Part shown: one piece after another, positions 32,039 through 44,118 of the stretch
Numbering within the stretch: the stretch's first letter is position 1
Layout of the letters: every line of letters begins with the position of its first letter
NCBI GenBank assembly: GCA_016110215.1
Contig: JADWQD010000007.1
Coordinates: 744,001-808,000 of the forward strand
DNA: 64,000 bases
Direction: 5' to 3'
Origin: Capronia americana
Taxonomy: Eukaryota > Ascomycota > Eurotiomycetes > Chaetothyriales > Herpotrichiellaceae
The notes under the pieces: generated by a model
What the model saw: only the letters and a program-made list of their open reading frames with translations
Databases searched by the model: none
Told to the model about the DNA's origin: nothing
Made by a program: the position numbers and the translations under genes

Positions 32039-32851
32039 ACAGAAATATGATCTTGATGGATTGCCATCAACGATTTCGAGCTCTAATTAAGGCTCGATTC
32101 CATGGTTCTAAACCTAGTGACAAACACTCGACGACTGTCTCTCGAATAATATATACCAGAGAAGGATATATCACGAAAACCAGTCGCTGACCAGGCCACA
32201 GGGAAGGTCCTCCGTCGAAACCGACAGTCCTGTATCTCAACCAACGTGACACTACAGCTGTGTCTACAAGCTTATAGGAGCTTCCAAAACATTGTCTCGG
32301 ACAGGGTTCTCTTGTGTTGGACTCCTAGAGGTAGTCGAACCTCGCTTGAGTGGGCAACACAGGGATAGGCGAACAAACTTCGCAGAAGCCAGCCCTGTAT
32401 CTCTGATCTGATCCGATTCTAATTTTTGCTGCATCAATCCGACTCTCAAATTACTTCGCGAATGCTATGCCGTGGATCTCCACTTTGACCTTCAGGGGAA
32501 CGTTTATGTCAGATCCAAAAACCTCGTGGCTCCCGGTGTTGTCGGATATCGAACCGACTGAGCCGTCGCAATCCGATCCGAGAAGTTCTCCACGCGGTTT
32601 GATTTCCGAGCAGATCCTGCTGATCATTGGTAGTCACAGAAACTACTTTGACGAGTTATCATGCTTCAACATTGAATGATAATCTGCTCCGAGGGCACGA
32701 AAGGTGTGATAATTCATATTACAACATGCAGCAGTTCTGAGTCAATGATGCGGGTGAGTGCGCAAGGTAAGTTATGCATGGCTTCCAGTAGTGATTAGAA
32801 TGCTTTCTCAAGTCAAACTACAAATCTGTCTAGCTCGTTTGTCCGATTTTA
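32039..32851. other. 0.8-kb intergenic region between convergent genes
   Basis: No supported gene, repeat or RNA. It marks the left border of the amidase-containing cluster. Confidence 0.45.
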
Positions 32852-33809
32852 CTAGCCGGGGAAGTGCTTCTTGTTGTAGGCATCCACTACCTTCCTGGTC
32901 TCCTTGACTATATCGACGCAGCCGGGACTGTCAGAATGACAACATATCGAAGTGCGGTAGTCGAAGATTTGAAGTGCACAAGTTGAGCCGTCGATGGCAG
33001 TCACGCTGCACGTCTCCAGTTGCTGGGTGACTCGTCGATTGATGTCTTCGCGATCCCAAGCCCTATGGTAGGCAAGAAGAGCAAGTTAGAATAAATGGTT
33101 TCATGAGGGAGCGACTTCACGACTGTCGGATGCTTAGAAGGGGCACAACGTACTGCTTCTTTCGATCAATGATCAGAGTGCCATCTGGATTGTACTTGAC
33201 ATCTGCAAAGAACTCGGCAATGAACTCAATGCCCATGTCCTTGGCGGCTTGTTCCATGCATGTACCGGCGAGCCCAAAGACAGGGACTCCCTTAGGAATC
33301 CCTTGGAAAACAGCCCTTGCTGCTTCATAATCTCTACAGCAGACGCCGTAGAGCATGCCGTGAGGCTTGACATGGTGCAGCTCCACGCCTTCTTTGTCGA
33401 GAAATCCTTTCAGCGCGCCTATCTGGTAGATCGTGATTGCTGTGAGTTCCTCAGGAGACAATTTCATCTCTCGCCGGCCAAACCCCTGGAGATCGGGAAA
33501 TCCAGGATGTGCACCTATCTTGACGCCGTACTCCTTGCATTTCTGCACCGTCTCCATCATTATGAGCGGATCGCTGAGCATCAAGTCAACAAGGGCACCG
33601 TGCAGAAGAGAGTAAGACACCCACGAGGCATGGAAGCCACAAGCGATATTGGCATGGTCAATCAAGGGAAGTAAAGCCTCTGAGTCCGGTCCGCAAGTCC
33701 AATTTCCATATCCCTCTCCCAGATCGACATTGATCATCGCCTTATGCTCGATGCGCGACATGGTGTTGGCGACGAGACTGGAATTTCGTCCCTGAAAAGT
33801 TGAGCTCAT
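32852..33809 (-). CDS. LamB/YcsF family protein (5-oxoprolinase subunit A-like), 271 aa
   Basis: A relative of bacterial PxpA, which with PxpB and PxpC opens 5-oxoproline using ATP. The exons are 33809-33625, 33573-33154 and 33062-32852 (introns 51 and 92 nt). The first intron is 51 nt without a stop, so it can be mistaken for coding DNA; removing it restores ACGFHASDPLIM. Family motifs seen are NVDLGEGYGNW, ACGFHASDP, IGAHPGFPD, VKPHGMLYG and the last-exon SICCHSDSPG. No PxpB or PxpC partner lies nearby, as usual in fungi, so the substrate may be a different lactam or amide. An internal ATG 16 codons in is an alternative start. It flanks a Zn2Cys6 regulator and two amidases. Confidence 0.9.
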
Positions 33810-34153
33810 GAACGATGGTTTGCGCGGATATAAGGAGTATGCGTCTGGTCATATGAGCTTGACCGAAATTGGGTCATATTTCAGGACTCCTTTCAATAAA
33901 CCTATTACAAGTTGTTGTAGCAGCGCCTCGCCACGAATACATGCTCGGCAATCCCCGGATCGGGAAGCATATAAGACCAGAAAAAATTGGTAATATTGAT
34001 CACAAAGAGTCCAGGTGGATCTCTATGACTTTGAGGGGTTCGTCTCGGTTATGCAAGCTGCGTCGAATTGGGCAATTGCGAGCCAGTGGCCCCATGACTA
34101 TTGAGTGTGCCTTTATTAGAAGAGATTTAGAAGATCAGACCGTAGTTGATACT
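33810..34153. other. Upstream region of the LamB/YcsF gene
   Basis: A 344-bp stretch between the start of the LamB/YcsF gene and the stop of the upstream regulator gene on the same strand. No specific site was recognised. Confidence 0.4.
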
Positions 34154-36824
34154 CTAGAACAAATTCGTCGGAAAACTGAATGAGCTATCATGGCCGCTAC
34201 CCAAGGGTGCCTCATGTAGAGACATATCGGTTTCGATTTCTAGGGTAGGAATTGGTCCATATTGCGTATTCTGATCAGCCGTCATGGCATCGACGGGACG
34301 CGTGATATCCCACCACATTGAATATACGTCGAAGTTGGGTGCTTGTAATGTGGCGCTTGTTCCATGCACATTGGCATGAAGATTGAAAGCAGGATCTTGA
34401 TGGCTTTGGTGCTGTGTGCGGTCGCTCACGTTCGGCGCTTGAATCGTTATTTCAGAGACCTCAGGCACTACTGAGGCTCCCTGTTGATTGGCACCCAATT
34501 CCCCCCGCTGAAATTCGGACAGGCTAAAGTGTTGCTGTGCAAGCCGAGCCTGGAAGCTGTCCGTTAATCTAGCTAGCAGGATACCCCACCGAGCACTGAG
34601 GTGTGTATCGTCAACCACGCAGGTCTCGAGAGCGGTTGCAAGTTGCTTAATGTTGCTGAACGTTGCAGAGACGTCGAGAACGTGCTTCACCTCTGATGCA
34701 CATATCTATCTGACCGTCAGGATCCATAAAAGGAAAATCAGATCTACGGGTCAGGGGATTGTGCCCATACCTGTAGAAGTACCAGAGCCGCCCCCAGAAT
34801 TCTTGAGTATGAGCGGACAGGTATATGCTTTACATCGTCATCAGGGAAAAGATCATCGACTACCACAGAGACGATGCTTCGAGCTGCTCTGGCTGTTCGA
34901 CTTAGGTGCTCTTCGTCTGTGTTGGAATTCTGGCGAGTTTGGGTATCGAGTCGGGGTTCATCGGTCACGGTATGACCCTTTCTCAGCATCATCGCCTGCA
35001 GGCTCAAGCTGAAGATGCACAACTGAATGTAGTTAAACTCGATGGATAATATTAGTCTCATTTGTCTGGATACTAAAATTCATTAGCTTGACGGACCGAG
35101 TGCTAGGAGAACCCAAGTTACATTTTGCATGATTGAATTTGATGATGAACTCTTGTAACAGTGGTTGAAAGGACTGCATGATCGAGATGTATTGGCCGTT
35201 TCTCAAGATCCTCTGGGTATAACGTTGAGACCTGAATAGTGCGTCATCAGCTCTTTTGACCAGTGTCGCCACGCGAACCCAGCACTCGGTCGTATTGTCC
35301 AACTGAGCTTCAATACGCAGTGCCGAAGGCGTTGGCGTGCTGATTCTCCAACCTGAGGATCGACGTCAATTCAAATTCATAAGTACAAGGCTGGATGCTT
35401 GTCGAGGGTGAGAAATTAACTTACTCGGCGGGCCTGTTTGCTGCTGCGTAGCATATATCCAGATCAGGTATTGCAAGGACTGCGCTCTCTGACGAGTAGA
35501 TGGAGCTCTGTATAAGCCTTCGCGGTACTCAGAATAGTATGTCGAAGGTCCTTCTTTCCCGTCAAAGAATCCAAGTTCCGTGGCAAGCATGGACACGGTA
35601 GAAAGCATCGAACGACACAAGTGGCCAGAGCGAGCCAGCCACAGGTGACCTGCCCCTGTTTCATACTCACCACCGGATGTGCTCGAATCTCGGGTGTTTG
35701 GTGTATCTGCGATCACAATGGATGTTGTATCATCATCAACCGGAGGAAAGTGAAGGGCCCTAGGATGCCAGTCCAGAACTAACAAGAGTGCTTCGCAGGT
35801 GCCCAAAGTACGAAACCGGATGGACCGCACAGAATCTTGACCTCTTTTCTGCATACCAGTTGAGGGAGCACTCAAGGGGGTGAACTCGCCAACAAAGTTG
35901 TCCTCAAACCAGAAGAGACGCGAAATCATCCCTTGCAAATACCTCCAGAGTCGGTCATGAATCACGAGTGATCTCGACATCGCGGCTGGCCCAGTCCATT
36001 TTCGGTATCGAGAACCGATCATCAATATCGTTATGGTCAGTATTGGCTCTTCTTCGATGAGGAGATGATGCCTGTTATGATGTGCATAATACTCTGGGGT
36101 GGCCGGAGAAAATGGTGCCTGGTACGTGTAGAAATGGTCAACCATATCCATTGCTTCTTCAGCCGTAAACAGCCCGCCACGCACAAAGCGGAGATTCGAC
36201 CAGGCTCGCAATGCGGCTTTGGTGTCCGCTGAGATGGCGCTCACAGTGAAGGGAAAAGGAGCAGACCCTGTTTGGCTCATGCTAATCTGTCCTTCCGGAG
36301 ACAGTAACTGTCCCTCGGCGTCATTCTTTTCGGTCCCGTCTTCGTCACAGACTCTCGCAAGTAATGAAAGAGCGTCGTGCCAGGTTCGGGAATGCCCGTT
36401 GAGTAGAACTGCCTCAGCGCTCCTGCCTTGAGTTTCAGCCGGCGTCGGCCCTTCTGACGGCGGACATGAAACGGGAGGAGATCCTGCTTCAGATATTGAC
36501 GATCCATGATCATATTCAATTCGCTGCCTCTTTGTAGGAGGGATGCGAGACTCATGGCCATCACCCTCGATCGTACTCGCTGGAAACTTTCTGGTCCGGG
36601 TTGCGGCAAAGAAACAGTCCCTATTTTCCCTGCAACAGCGTGCACAAGGCCCTCTTTTGGGCTGGTCCACGGATCCCAGTTCGCAGCGAACCTTCTTGAG
36701 CCTGCAAGGCTCGCATGCCTAGGAACCTTGATCAGCACACCATTCCGATGTAGACGACAGATCTAGCAAGTCATACCTGGTAGACTCGCCTATGCTCACG
36801 AGGAGCTGGAGTGGTCAACATCAT
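34154..36824 (-). CDS. Zn2Cys6 transcription factor, 808 aa
   Basis: A fungal binuclear-zinc-cluster regulator. The exons are 36824-36777, 36718-35425, 35352-35122, 35072-34771 and 34705-34154 (introns 58, 72, 49 and 65 nt). The six cysteines follow directly after the first junction (CEPCRLKKVRC ... CARCCRENRDC). The middle homology region lies in the later exons and includes WRISTPTPSALRIEAQLD, ALFRSQRYTQRIL and LSIEFNYIQL. Splicing the third intron removes in-frame stops and restores that last block. The C-terminus is Gln/Asn/Ser-rich, as in activation domains. Its position between LamB/YcsF and the first amidase, divergent from that amidase over 523 bp, makes it a likely local regulator; this is inference. 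Confidence 0.9.
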
Positions 36825-37347
36825 CGAACCGAACGAGCCAAACGAACCGATTCTCTGCAAACCTGGGAAGCATTCCCTCCGTGTTGATAATTTTGAACCG
36901 ATGCTAGCGATGCGCTGATATCCGGTACTGTGACTAACAGCCGTGTTCTAAGGTGGTCCGCGTCTACCCTTCTAGGCGCTCTAAGGTTACTGGATGTCAT
37001 AATATATGTCGTACTATTAGCCAGTCGGCGCCCAGAGATAACGGCTTATTGGGCACCGTCCCGAATAACAAAAGCCGGCGAAGCACCACGACTAGCCTCC
37101 AGCCCTGTCGGACACTTTCCACGATAAGAACCTGGGCTTTCCGTGCAAACAAACTGCTGGTTGCCTAAGCGAAACCTCGTCGGACCCCCGCGGCGAACTC
37201 GCTCTGGGCCGTGTAGGCACTAAAGTCATTAGCACTCCTGAAACTCCACGTTGATTGTTCACAAGACCAATTCCGAGAGATACGAACTCCTACCAATAGT
37301 GTCTTCCCGCCAGAGAACAAGCAGAGAATCGGAAACCGCGACATACC
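36825..37347. promoter_or_regulatory. Shared divergent upstream region of a regulator and an amidase gene
   Basis: 523 bp between divergent starts. Zn2Cys6 factors bind CGG triplets, and several CGG/CCG words occur here (for example in 37025-37085 and 37180-37195). I cannot define a paired site with confidence. Confidence 0.35.
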
Positions 37348-38895
37348 ATGGATACATCATTGAAGGAGCTGACCATTGCTCGCGCACAGAAGGGCTATCG
37401 CAATGGCACATTCACCGCTCGACAGGTAGTCGAATACTATCTGCAGCGGATTAAGACCATCGACCAAGCCAACGATGGACACAGGTTGAACAGTATATTG
37501 GCAGTCTCATCAACAGCTGTCGAGGAGGCCGATGCGTTAGATGTGTATCTCAAATCCACGTCGCAATTGAAAGGATCACTTCATGGGATCCCCGTGGTTG
37601 TCAAAGACCAGGCTAGCACAAAGGGCCTTGCTACGTCGTATGGGTCGATTCTCGCCAAAGACTATATTCCGGAGCAAGATGCGACTTTGGTCACAAAGTT
37701 GAAGGCGGCAGGAGCGATAATTTTGGCGAAGACTACTATGCCAGGTAGGGCCAAACACGAGTGCTTAGATGATGTATGACTGAAATTCCTTTCTCTAGAT
37801 TTCGCGACGTCCTGGCACTCGACGTCATCCCTATCGGGGACGACGAAGAATCCATACGATACGAAACGAGATCCTGGAGGGTCAAGCTCTGGCACAGGTA
37901 CCGCTATAGCAGCCGACCTTGGTCTCCTAGGCGTGGGTGAAGATACTGGTGGCTCCATTCGAGTACCTTCTTCATTCTGCGGGCTCGTTGGTATTCGATG
38001 TACCCCCGGTATCATCAGCCGAAGTGGATTGTCACCTCTCCTGGTTCCGCAAGATACACCGGGGCCTATGTGCCGAACCGTTACAGATGTCGCCTTGATG
38101 CTCGATGTACTGGCGGGCTTCGACGAGCAGGATTCCTATACAGCAGCAGCGGTGATCGCGGGACCGCCTATTGGAGGGAGTTATGGAGCCAACCTGTCCG
38201 TGGACAAGATCAAATCGGCACGAATTGGTGTACTCCGAGATGTGTTTGGACCGGATTCAGATCCAGAGAGCCAATCTGTGAACAAAGTCATTACTGCGGC
38301 ACTGCAAACGCTCCAAGACAACGGCACGGTTCTCGTTGACGTCGAGATCCCGAACTTGATGAAACTGCTCGAGATTACATTCACATATCATCAGCGCTCC
38401 CGATCCGACCTTGATGATTTCTTCAGTCGCCATCCATTCCTCAAAACCAATACTCAGGAGATCTATGAGTCGAAGAAATATCATCCGGCGCTTGATTTGT
38501 TCGAGGGCATTGCGACAGGCATTGGTACACCCCAGAAAGATCCCGATTTCACTGCTCGCCTCCTTGCCCGAGAAGAGCTTCAAAGGGCCATTACGATTAC
38601 CCTGGCTAGACACAACCTCGATGCACTAGCTTTCCCAGATGTCCAGATCCCCGCTCCATTGCTGGAAGATGTCCTTTCTCAGAGATGGCCAGCGGCGGAC
38701 TTCCCTACAAATACGCTGGTATCATCACAGTCGCTTTTTCCCTCTATCACTATCCCTGCTGGCCTGACCCAGGGCCCGAGTGGCTTACCCGTAGGCTTGG
38801 AATTGGTCTCTCTACCATATCGGGAGCAGAAACTGCTGGAATTAGCATATGGAGTGGAGCAACTCGTCCAGGGTCGGAAACCTCCAGTTCTGTGA
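37348..38895 (+). CDS. Amidase (amidase-signature family), 497 aa
   Basis: A Ser-Ser-Lys hydrolase that cleaves carboxamides. The exons are 37348-37744 and 37799-38895 (54-nt intron, joining TTMP to DFATSWHS). The catalytic lysine is in GIPVVVKDQ, the cis-serine in DPGGSSSGTG, and the nucleophile in GEDTGGSIRVP. The C-terminal block SITIPAGLTQGPSGLPVGLEL is the family substrate-pocket wall. The length is normal. There is no signal peptide or membrane anchor. Its immediate context, with a second amidase convergent 136 bp downstream of its stop, points to nitrogen release from an amide; the actual substrate is not known. Confidence 0.94.
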
Positions 38896-39031
38896 ACATT
38901 TGTTCCTGATAGGAGATCCGGGGGTCGAGATACACAGATACCCGATGCCCTATTGATAATCTCATGACTCTTTTGCCATGAAATCTAACTTTGCATGCCA
39001 CATTCTTACAGTAGTAGTAGAACGTTCTCAA

Positions 39032-40838
39032 TCAACTAGAAAATTCTAAAAGTCGCTCGATCTCCTTCATCACTCCAATGCACTTTTCCTCTCGCAGTCG
39101 TTGACAGACGATCTGCACGCCAACGGGTGCATTCTCGAACACCTCTGCGCTAGTAACTATGCACGATTAGACAAAGTGTCATTGCTGGGGTCGTGGCTGG
39201 TAGACTTACACAATCCCTTCATCTCGTTGTCCCCTAAGTCATAAGGGAACCTCACAGGTTCGATGCGTGGATACGGAGTTTGGTCCAGCCACTCTCTCTC
39301 TGGCAAATCGTCCCTGCTGACTGTGGTTACAGGAATACTTCCGGTCGTGTAGTCCAACATGTTGTATATCGTAGCATATGAATTGCTGATGTACTTTCCA
39401 TGTGGCGGAGCTGGATGTGCAACGGCAGGAGCCAAGATGGCATCCATTCCATACTCTTGCCAAAGAGTTGCATACTCGTAAGCAACCTGTCCCCTCTCCA
39501 TATGGTTTGCGAAAACCTCCTCGGTCGTCAACAACGAGTCCGACGATCCGGTAGCTGTGCGCGGAACAACTGGCTCCCCTGAAGCCTGAATGTGCTTCAT
39601 GACTCCTCGACCACCGTTCTGCACGTTGGATTTCATCACACATGCTGTTCCCCGTCGATGCAAAGTCTTCAGTTTTTCGGCGGGCAGCTCTACAACCCTG
39701 TGGCCACCAGCCACTAGTGCAGAGGCAACCTGTTCCAAAGCTCTCTGCATATGGTTAGCATGATCCTGCACTTTCGTCTCCAGTGGTTCTCAGAGTCGTT
39801 TCTCACCCGTACAGGCTTGGTCGGTGCGACCACACCATCATCCCGAAGCACCGCAATCACCAATTTTGAAGTCGGGAGATGTGCTTCTTGTATTCCCCAG
39901 GCCATCGGGACACACCCAGGATCGACCTTCCATGGCTCGGTTGCCAACTGTATCCGCATCCACCACTCCAGGCCAGAGACAGTTTTTGCGAGTGGTCCAA
40001 GACCAGCATTGACCGATTCATTGCCGTCAATCATTAACCCAAGTCCTCGACATGACAACCGCCCTTTAGAGCATTTCAATGCCCACAAGCCGCAGAACAT
40101 AGCCGGAAAGCGAAGACTTCCTCCTCCGTCGGTCCCGGAGCCGATTATACTGCCTTTAGATGCGATCAAAGCACCTTCACCTCCGGTGGAGCCCCCTACA
40201 CTCAAACTCAGGTTGTAGGGATTTCGAATGGCTCCAAAAATGTTGTTGATACTCTCAACCATAAGGCAAGCTTGTGAACATCCTGTCTTGGCATATAGAA
40301 TCCCGCCAGCTGCCAGTATAGCGTCGGCGACGTCGGAATTCTTCGAGGCAATGTTTGGAAGCCAAGAAACCAGTCCGAGAGTAGTTGGTTGTCCAGCAAT
40401 ATCAAACATGTCTTTGAGTGAGACTGGGATACCGTGCATGGGACCTGTGACTGTTCCATGTTGTTCACGATGCGCATCCAAGTCTCGAGCCCGCTGAATC
40501 GCCTGCTCGGGAAAGAAGCAGGTAAGGCATGAAGTGCATTGATGTGCGATTGCTGCCCTCTTGCAGAAAGCAGTAGCCACCTGTTCGGCAGTATACTTCT
40601 CGCTTGCCAACGATGACCGCAGTTGCTCGACCTCTCGAATGGACGTTATCTCCAGATCGAGGGCATCCAGTATGCCACAACGAAGGACTCTTGGATCTTC
40701 GGGACGAAGCTTTTCCTCTTCGGCCACTATCTTCAGATCCGATGGTAGACGCCACGCTTCGGGAATGGAAGCCTCAAGAGTACGCCGGGCATCGGCTGCT
40801 GCTTGACGCCAATCATTAATTTGGAAAGGAGGTGACAT
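39032..40838 (-). CDS. Amidase (fatty-acid-amide-hydrolase-like / acetamidase type), 563 aa
   Basis: A second amidase-signature enzyme, of the longer acetamidase/FAAH-like type. The exons are 40838-39807, 39744-39210 and 39156-39032 (introns 62 and 53 nt). The catalytic lysine is in GIPVSLKDMFD. The cis-serine loop reads GGSTGGEGAL, with Thr in place of the usual second Ser, and the nucleophile lies in GTDGGGSLRFP. The last exon supplies the ending ENAPVGVQIVCQRL. An earlier in-frame initiator at 40901 would add 21 residues; I prefer 40838 (MSPPFQINDW). It is divergent from nothing nearby; upstream, 548 bp separate it from the MFS transporter on the same strand. Confidence 0.92.
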
Positions 40839-41386
40839 TGAAGCAGCAGTTTGGCTGTAACAAAGGCGGCTTTTGATCTTGCTGAGACTATATTTGCACA
40901 TTATGAATGTCTTGGGGTAGCGAGGAGTGCATATTTAAGGATATTCGACAACACGAAACAGAATCGCCCCGCGGGCAATTTGTTCAATTATGAGAAGCTT
41001 CGAAGAGTGGGAGACCCTTTAGACCTAACGGAACGCTCGGCCCAAGGTCGAAGTCCATAGAATTTGGATTGAGCATTTACTGGAGATGCATCCGCGACAT
41101 GGTTCGCAAATTTGGTCTTTGATCTATGGACCAGATACAGGCTACGATTAACATTATCTGGTACGTAGACTAAAGATTTCACTGGACCCTATAGGATAGT
41201 GCCACCTTATTATCAGACAACGTGGACTACACGTTTCAAGTTTCAAATTTGATTGTTTGCATCGATGACCACAATATCTAGCAGTCCTTTTCCTTGCTCG
41301 CCTCTGGGAAAAGACTCGGGCGTTCTTTGCAGCGGCCAGCAAGACATACTGCGCACCAAATGTCAATGGGTCGCCGGTGTTGATCC
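40839..41386. other. Intergenic region between amidase and transporter genes
   Basis: 548 bp without a recognised feature; it must contain the amidase promoter and the transporter 3' flank. Confidence 0.4.
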
Positions 41387-43309
41387 TCATGGCGCCTTTG
41401 GCTTTTGAGTCTCTTCAAACTCAACAGTCTCCACGACCTGATCCTGTTCAATAGACTTGCCATGGAGCGTAGCGTTCTCAATCTGGGTGATCTTGGCCCC
41501 AATACCGGTACCGACATAGCTTCTGCTCCTCCAGGCAGGAACTTTTGCGTGAAACAGTTCGTCAAGCTCTTCCAAACTTCTGCCTCTCATCTCTGGCACG
41601 ATAAGATAGACAAAGGCCATAGTCAAGATAGAACAGGCACCATAGACCATACCGATCTTGGATCCAAGATTTCCCGGACTTCCCTGGACGTAAGGATTGA
41701 CGTAGGTGATCAACACGCTGCTCGAAAACCCGATCATGGTGGCCAGAGCGATGGTGCGCTCTCGAAGCTGCGTGGTGCCAACTTCCGCTGCAGTACTCAT
41801 CAATTCACGAAGGCAACACTCTGTAGAAGCGAATGGACTTACCTGTCACTGTCCACATAACTGATCCCCAACAGGCGACGGAAACGAATTCCTGGGTCAA
41901 GTTCAGCGTCTATTGCTCGCCTGAGGCTGGGAGGATTGCTACTGTACTCACATAAAGCATGATGGCTGCCACGCATCCCTGCGCAGTTGCTCCTTTGACA
42001 CCTCCGGACTGCCATGATGCAAGACCACTCACGGTCCACATGAGAGCAGTCATCAGGAAAGCACCACCGATCAAGAGTGGACGCCGACCGATTCTGTCGC
42101 TCAGAACAAAGGCCACCAATGTTCCGGCAAATCCACAGCATATACTGGCCAGCTGGATGGTGAGAGGATCTTGCACACCGATTTGTTCCAGAAAGATGAC
42201 AAGGTAAGTCATCATGAACGAATTGCCCTGAGCCTGTTGTAAGACCTGAACACCAACTGCTACCAAGGTGCGTCGGCCGTTCGTGCCTTTGAAACAGTCA
42301 ATGTAGCTCGTCGCTTGATGAGTCTCTTTCTCTTGATTCATGGCTTGGTCAATCAGATCCAGTTCCTCAGTGACTTGCTCATCGGTCAGCGTGCCATGGC
42401 GCACATAGGCCAAGGCTTTCCATGCCTCGTCTCTTCTTCCTTTAGAAAGAAGCCAGCGGGGAGATTCGGGAATGAACCAGACCGCGCAGAGGAGCAGGCA
42501 GGGAAGCACGAACTGTACGACGATTACTGTGATTGCAATGTTAACTTCTTCGCCAGACGACGGAGTTACTGCAGCAACTCACCAGTTAAGTACTCCCACT
42601 TGCCACTCAAGTGTTTTGATGAGCCAACAACCACGCCTGAAGCGATGATTGCCCCAAGAAACAGCCAGCTTTGGTAGAAGTTGATAAGATTGCCTCGAAT
42701 CGACGGAGGTGCAAGTTCGGCCATGTACATTGGAATGCAGTTGGCTTCGATTCCTAGCAGGAGTCAGTGATATATTCTTGTCACCGGTCAGGGTCTTATG
42801 ATTTACCCATGGAGACACCGTTGACCATTCTTCCGACCATCAGGCCCCAATAGTTGCGGACCGAGCTTTGGATTATCATCCCAACAAGGGCAATGATGCA
42901 CAGAATGACGATGGTCTTTCTCCTTCCCAGCTTGTCGGAGAGCAGTCCCGCGATGCCGCAACCAAGGATCCAGCTGGCAACTGGTGTACCGCTCGCAGCG
43001 GACAACCAGGATGATGGAAGAGTTCTTGGCTCGCCTGGACCATTCTTACGCCCATAAGCTGCCACAAAACTTGGAAGGCCAATAATTCCACCCCACCAGG
43101 TGTTGTCGTAGCCAAAGTTCTGTGCCAGGGTAAGCTGTCAGCGAGCCATTATAGCAATGTCGTCTGTAGCGCCGCACGTACCATGGCACCAATCTGGAAG
43201 TCAATAGTCAGCGTTCGCATCCCATGAACTAAGTAGTCTCACTCACCGAGCAGAAGAGAAAGATGCGCAGCAGCCGTGGCGTAACCACGGAACTCTTTAT
43301 CAATTTCAT
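41387..43309 (-). CDS. MFS transporter, sugar-porter type, 527 aa, seven exons including a 12-nt micro-exon
   Basis: A twelve-helix major-facilitator protein of the sugar-porter subfamily. The exons are 43309-43247, 43193-43182, 43119-42807, 42753-42583, 42526-41952, 41891-41843 and 41787-41387. All junctions keep frame, for a total of 528 codons including the stop. The second exon codes only four residues (IGAM) and is needed to join LFCS to NFGYDNTWWGG. Signature motifs are GLLSDKLGRRKT after helix 2, the PESPRWLLSKGR block, QQAQGNSF in helix 7, LSDRIGRRP, and PEMRGRSLEELDELF after helix 12. Close homologues often carry sugars, quinate or other small molecules. Its place among amidases suggests uptake of the cluster substrate, which is inference. 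Confidence 0.92.
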
Positions 43310-44118
43310 CTTGATTTATAGTTGAATGATGAAACGACACAATGTCAATGTGCAAGGCCAGAATGAAGCGAGTGTGGCCGGATCTTCAGGACACAGAATT
43401 GGAGTTGTTGAGGTGCTTGTACCTGCAATTGCAGGCCGTCGACGGCATTTAATACCATCACAGAAGGCTGGGACCTCTTTTTGTCGAAGCCGAACATGTA
43501 CCTCGCAGGAGTATAGGTTTGATAAGGTGGTCTGGGTCAGCTCGGTTGCACGTCGCCCCGCGGGCAACTCTAGTCAGCTCTAGTACGCCATTCTGTGCTC
43601 TTATCCTATGCGGGTCTCGAGAATTCGTGATGAAGGTGGATACTTTTCTAGGCCCTTGACGAGAGTCTTTTGCGTGGAGCTGTGGAGCTCGGAAGGCTTG
43701 ACAGTGCCTACTCCGGCTTTGACTTCTTTACCTTCTTTCCGACCACGTCCTCTGCACTAAAGATCCCCGCGGGCGACTTTTCTTCGACTTCCCATCTCAC
43801 CGACTTCGACGATTCAAGGCCATCTTTGCGCTCCAGACGCGGAAGGCACGCGACATCGGGCAACCACCGATCCCCAAGATACCCAAAGCACGGGATTGTC
43901 TCTCAATTCCAACGAATTACAGCTAGTGTAGGAAAGACCCTAGAAGATCAAGCGATTACCCATTCCAATGTGAGCTAGGCTTTGTTGTTGTTGAGTCTGA
44001 CTCGTCGTCCAGCATCTATTGAAGTAAGATTAGTGCTGAAAAGATCAGTATGATGCGGCGAATAACAAGGGCTGTTGCCAGGAATCATTGACCTCACGGT
44101 AGTGGCAGTCTGGGCCAC
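43310..44118. promoter_or_regulatory. Divergent upstream region of the transporter and second regulator genes
   Basis: 809 bp between divergent starts. A 102-codon frame at 43670-43978 has no domain and I leave it out. It must hold the promoters of both genes. Confidence 0.4.

Noticed and set aside
43670..43978. Plus-strand frame of 102 codons between the transporter and second regulator
   Set aside because: No domain or conserved pattern; lies in a divergent promoter region.
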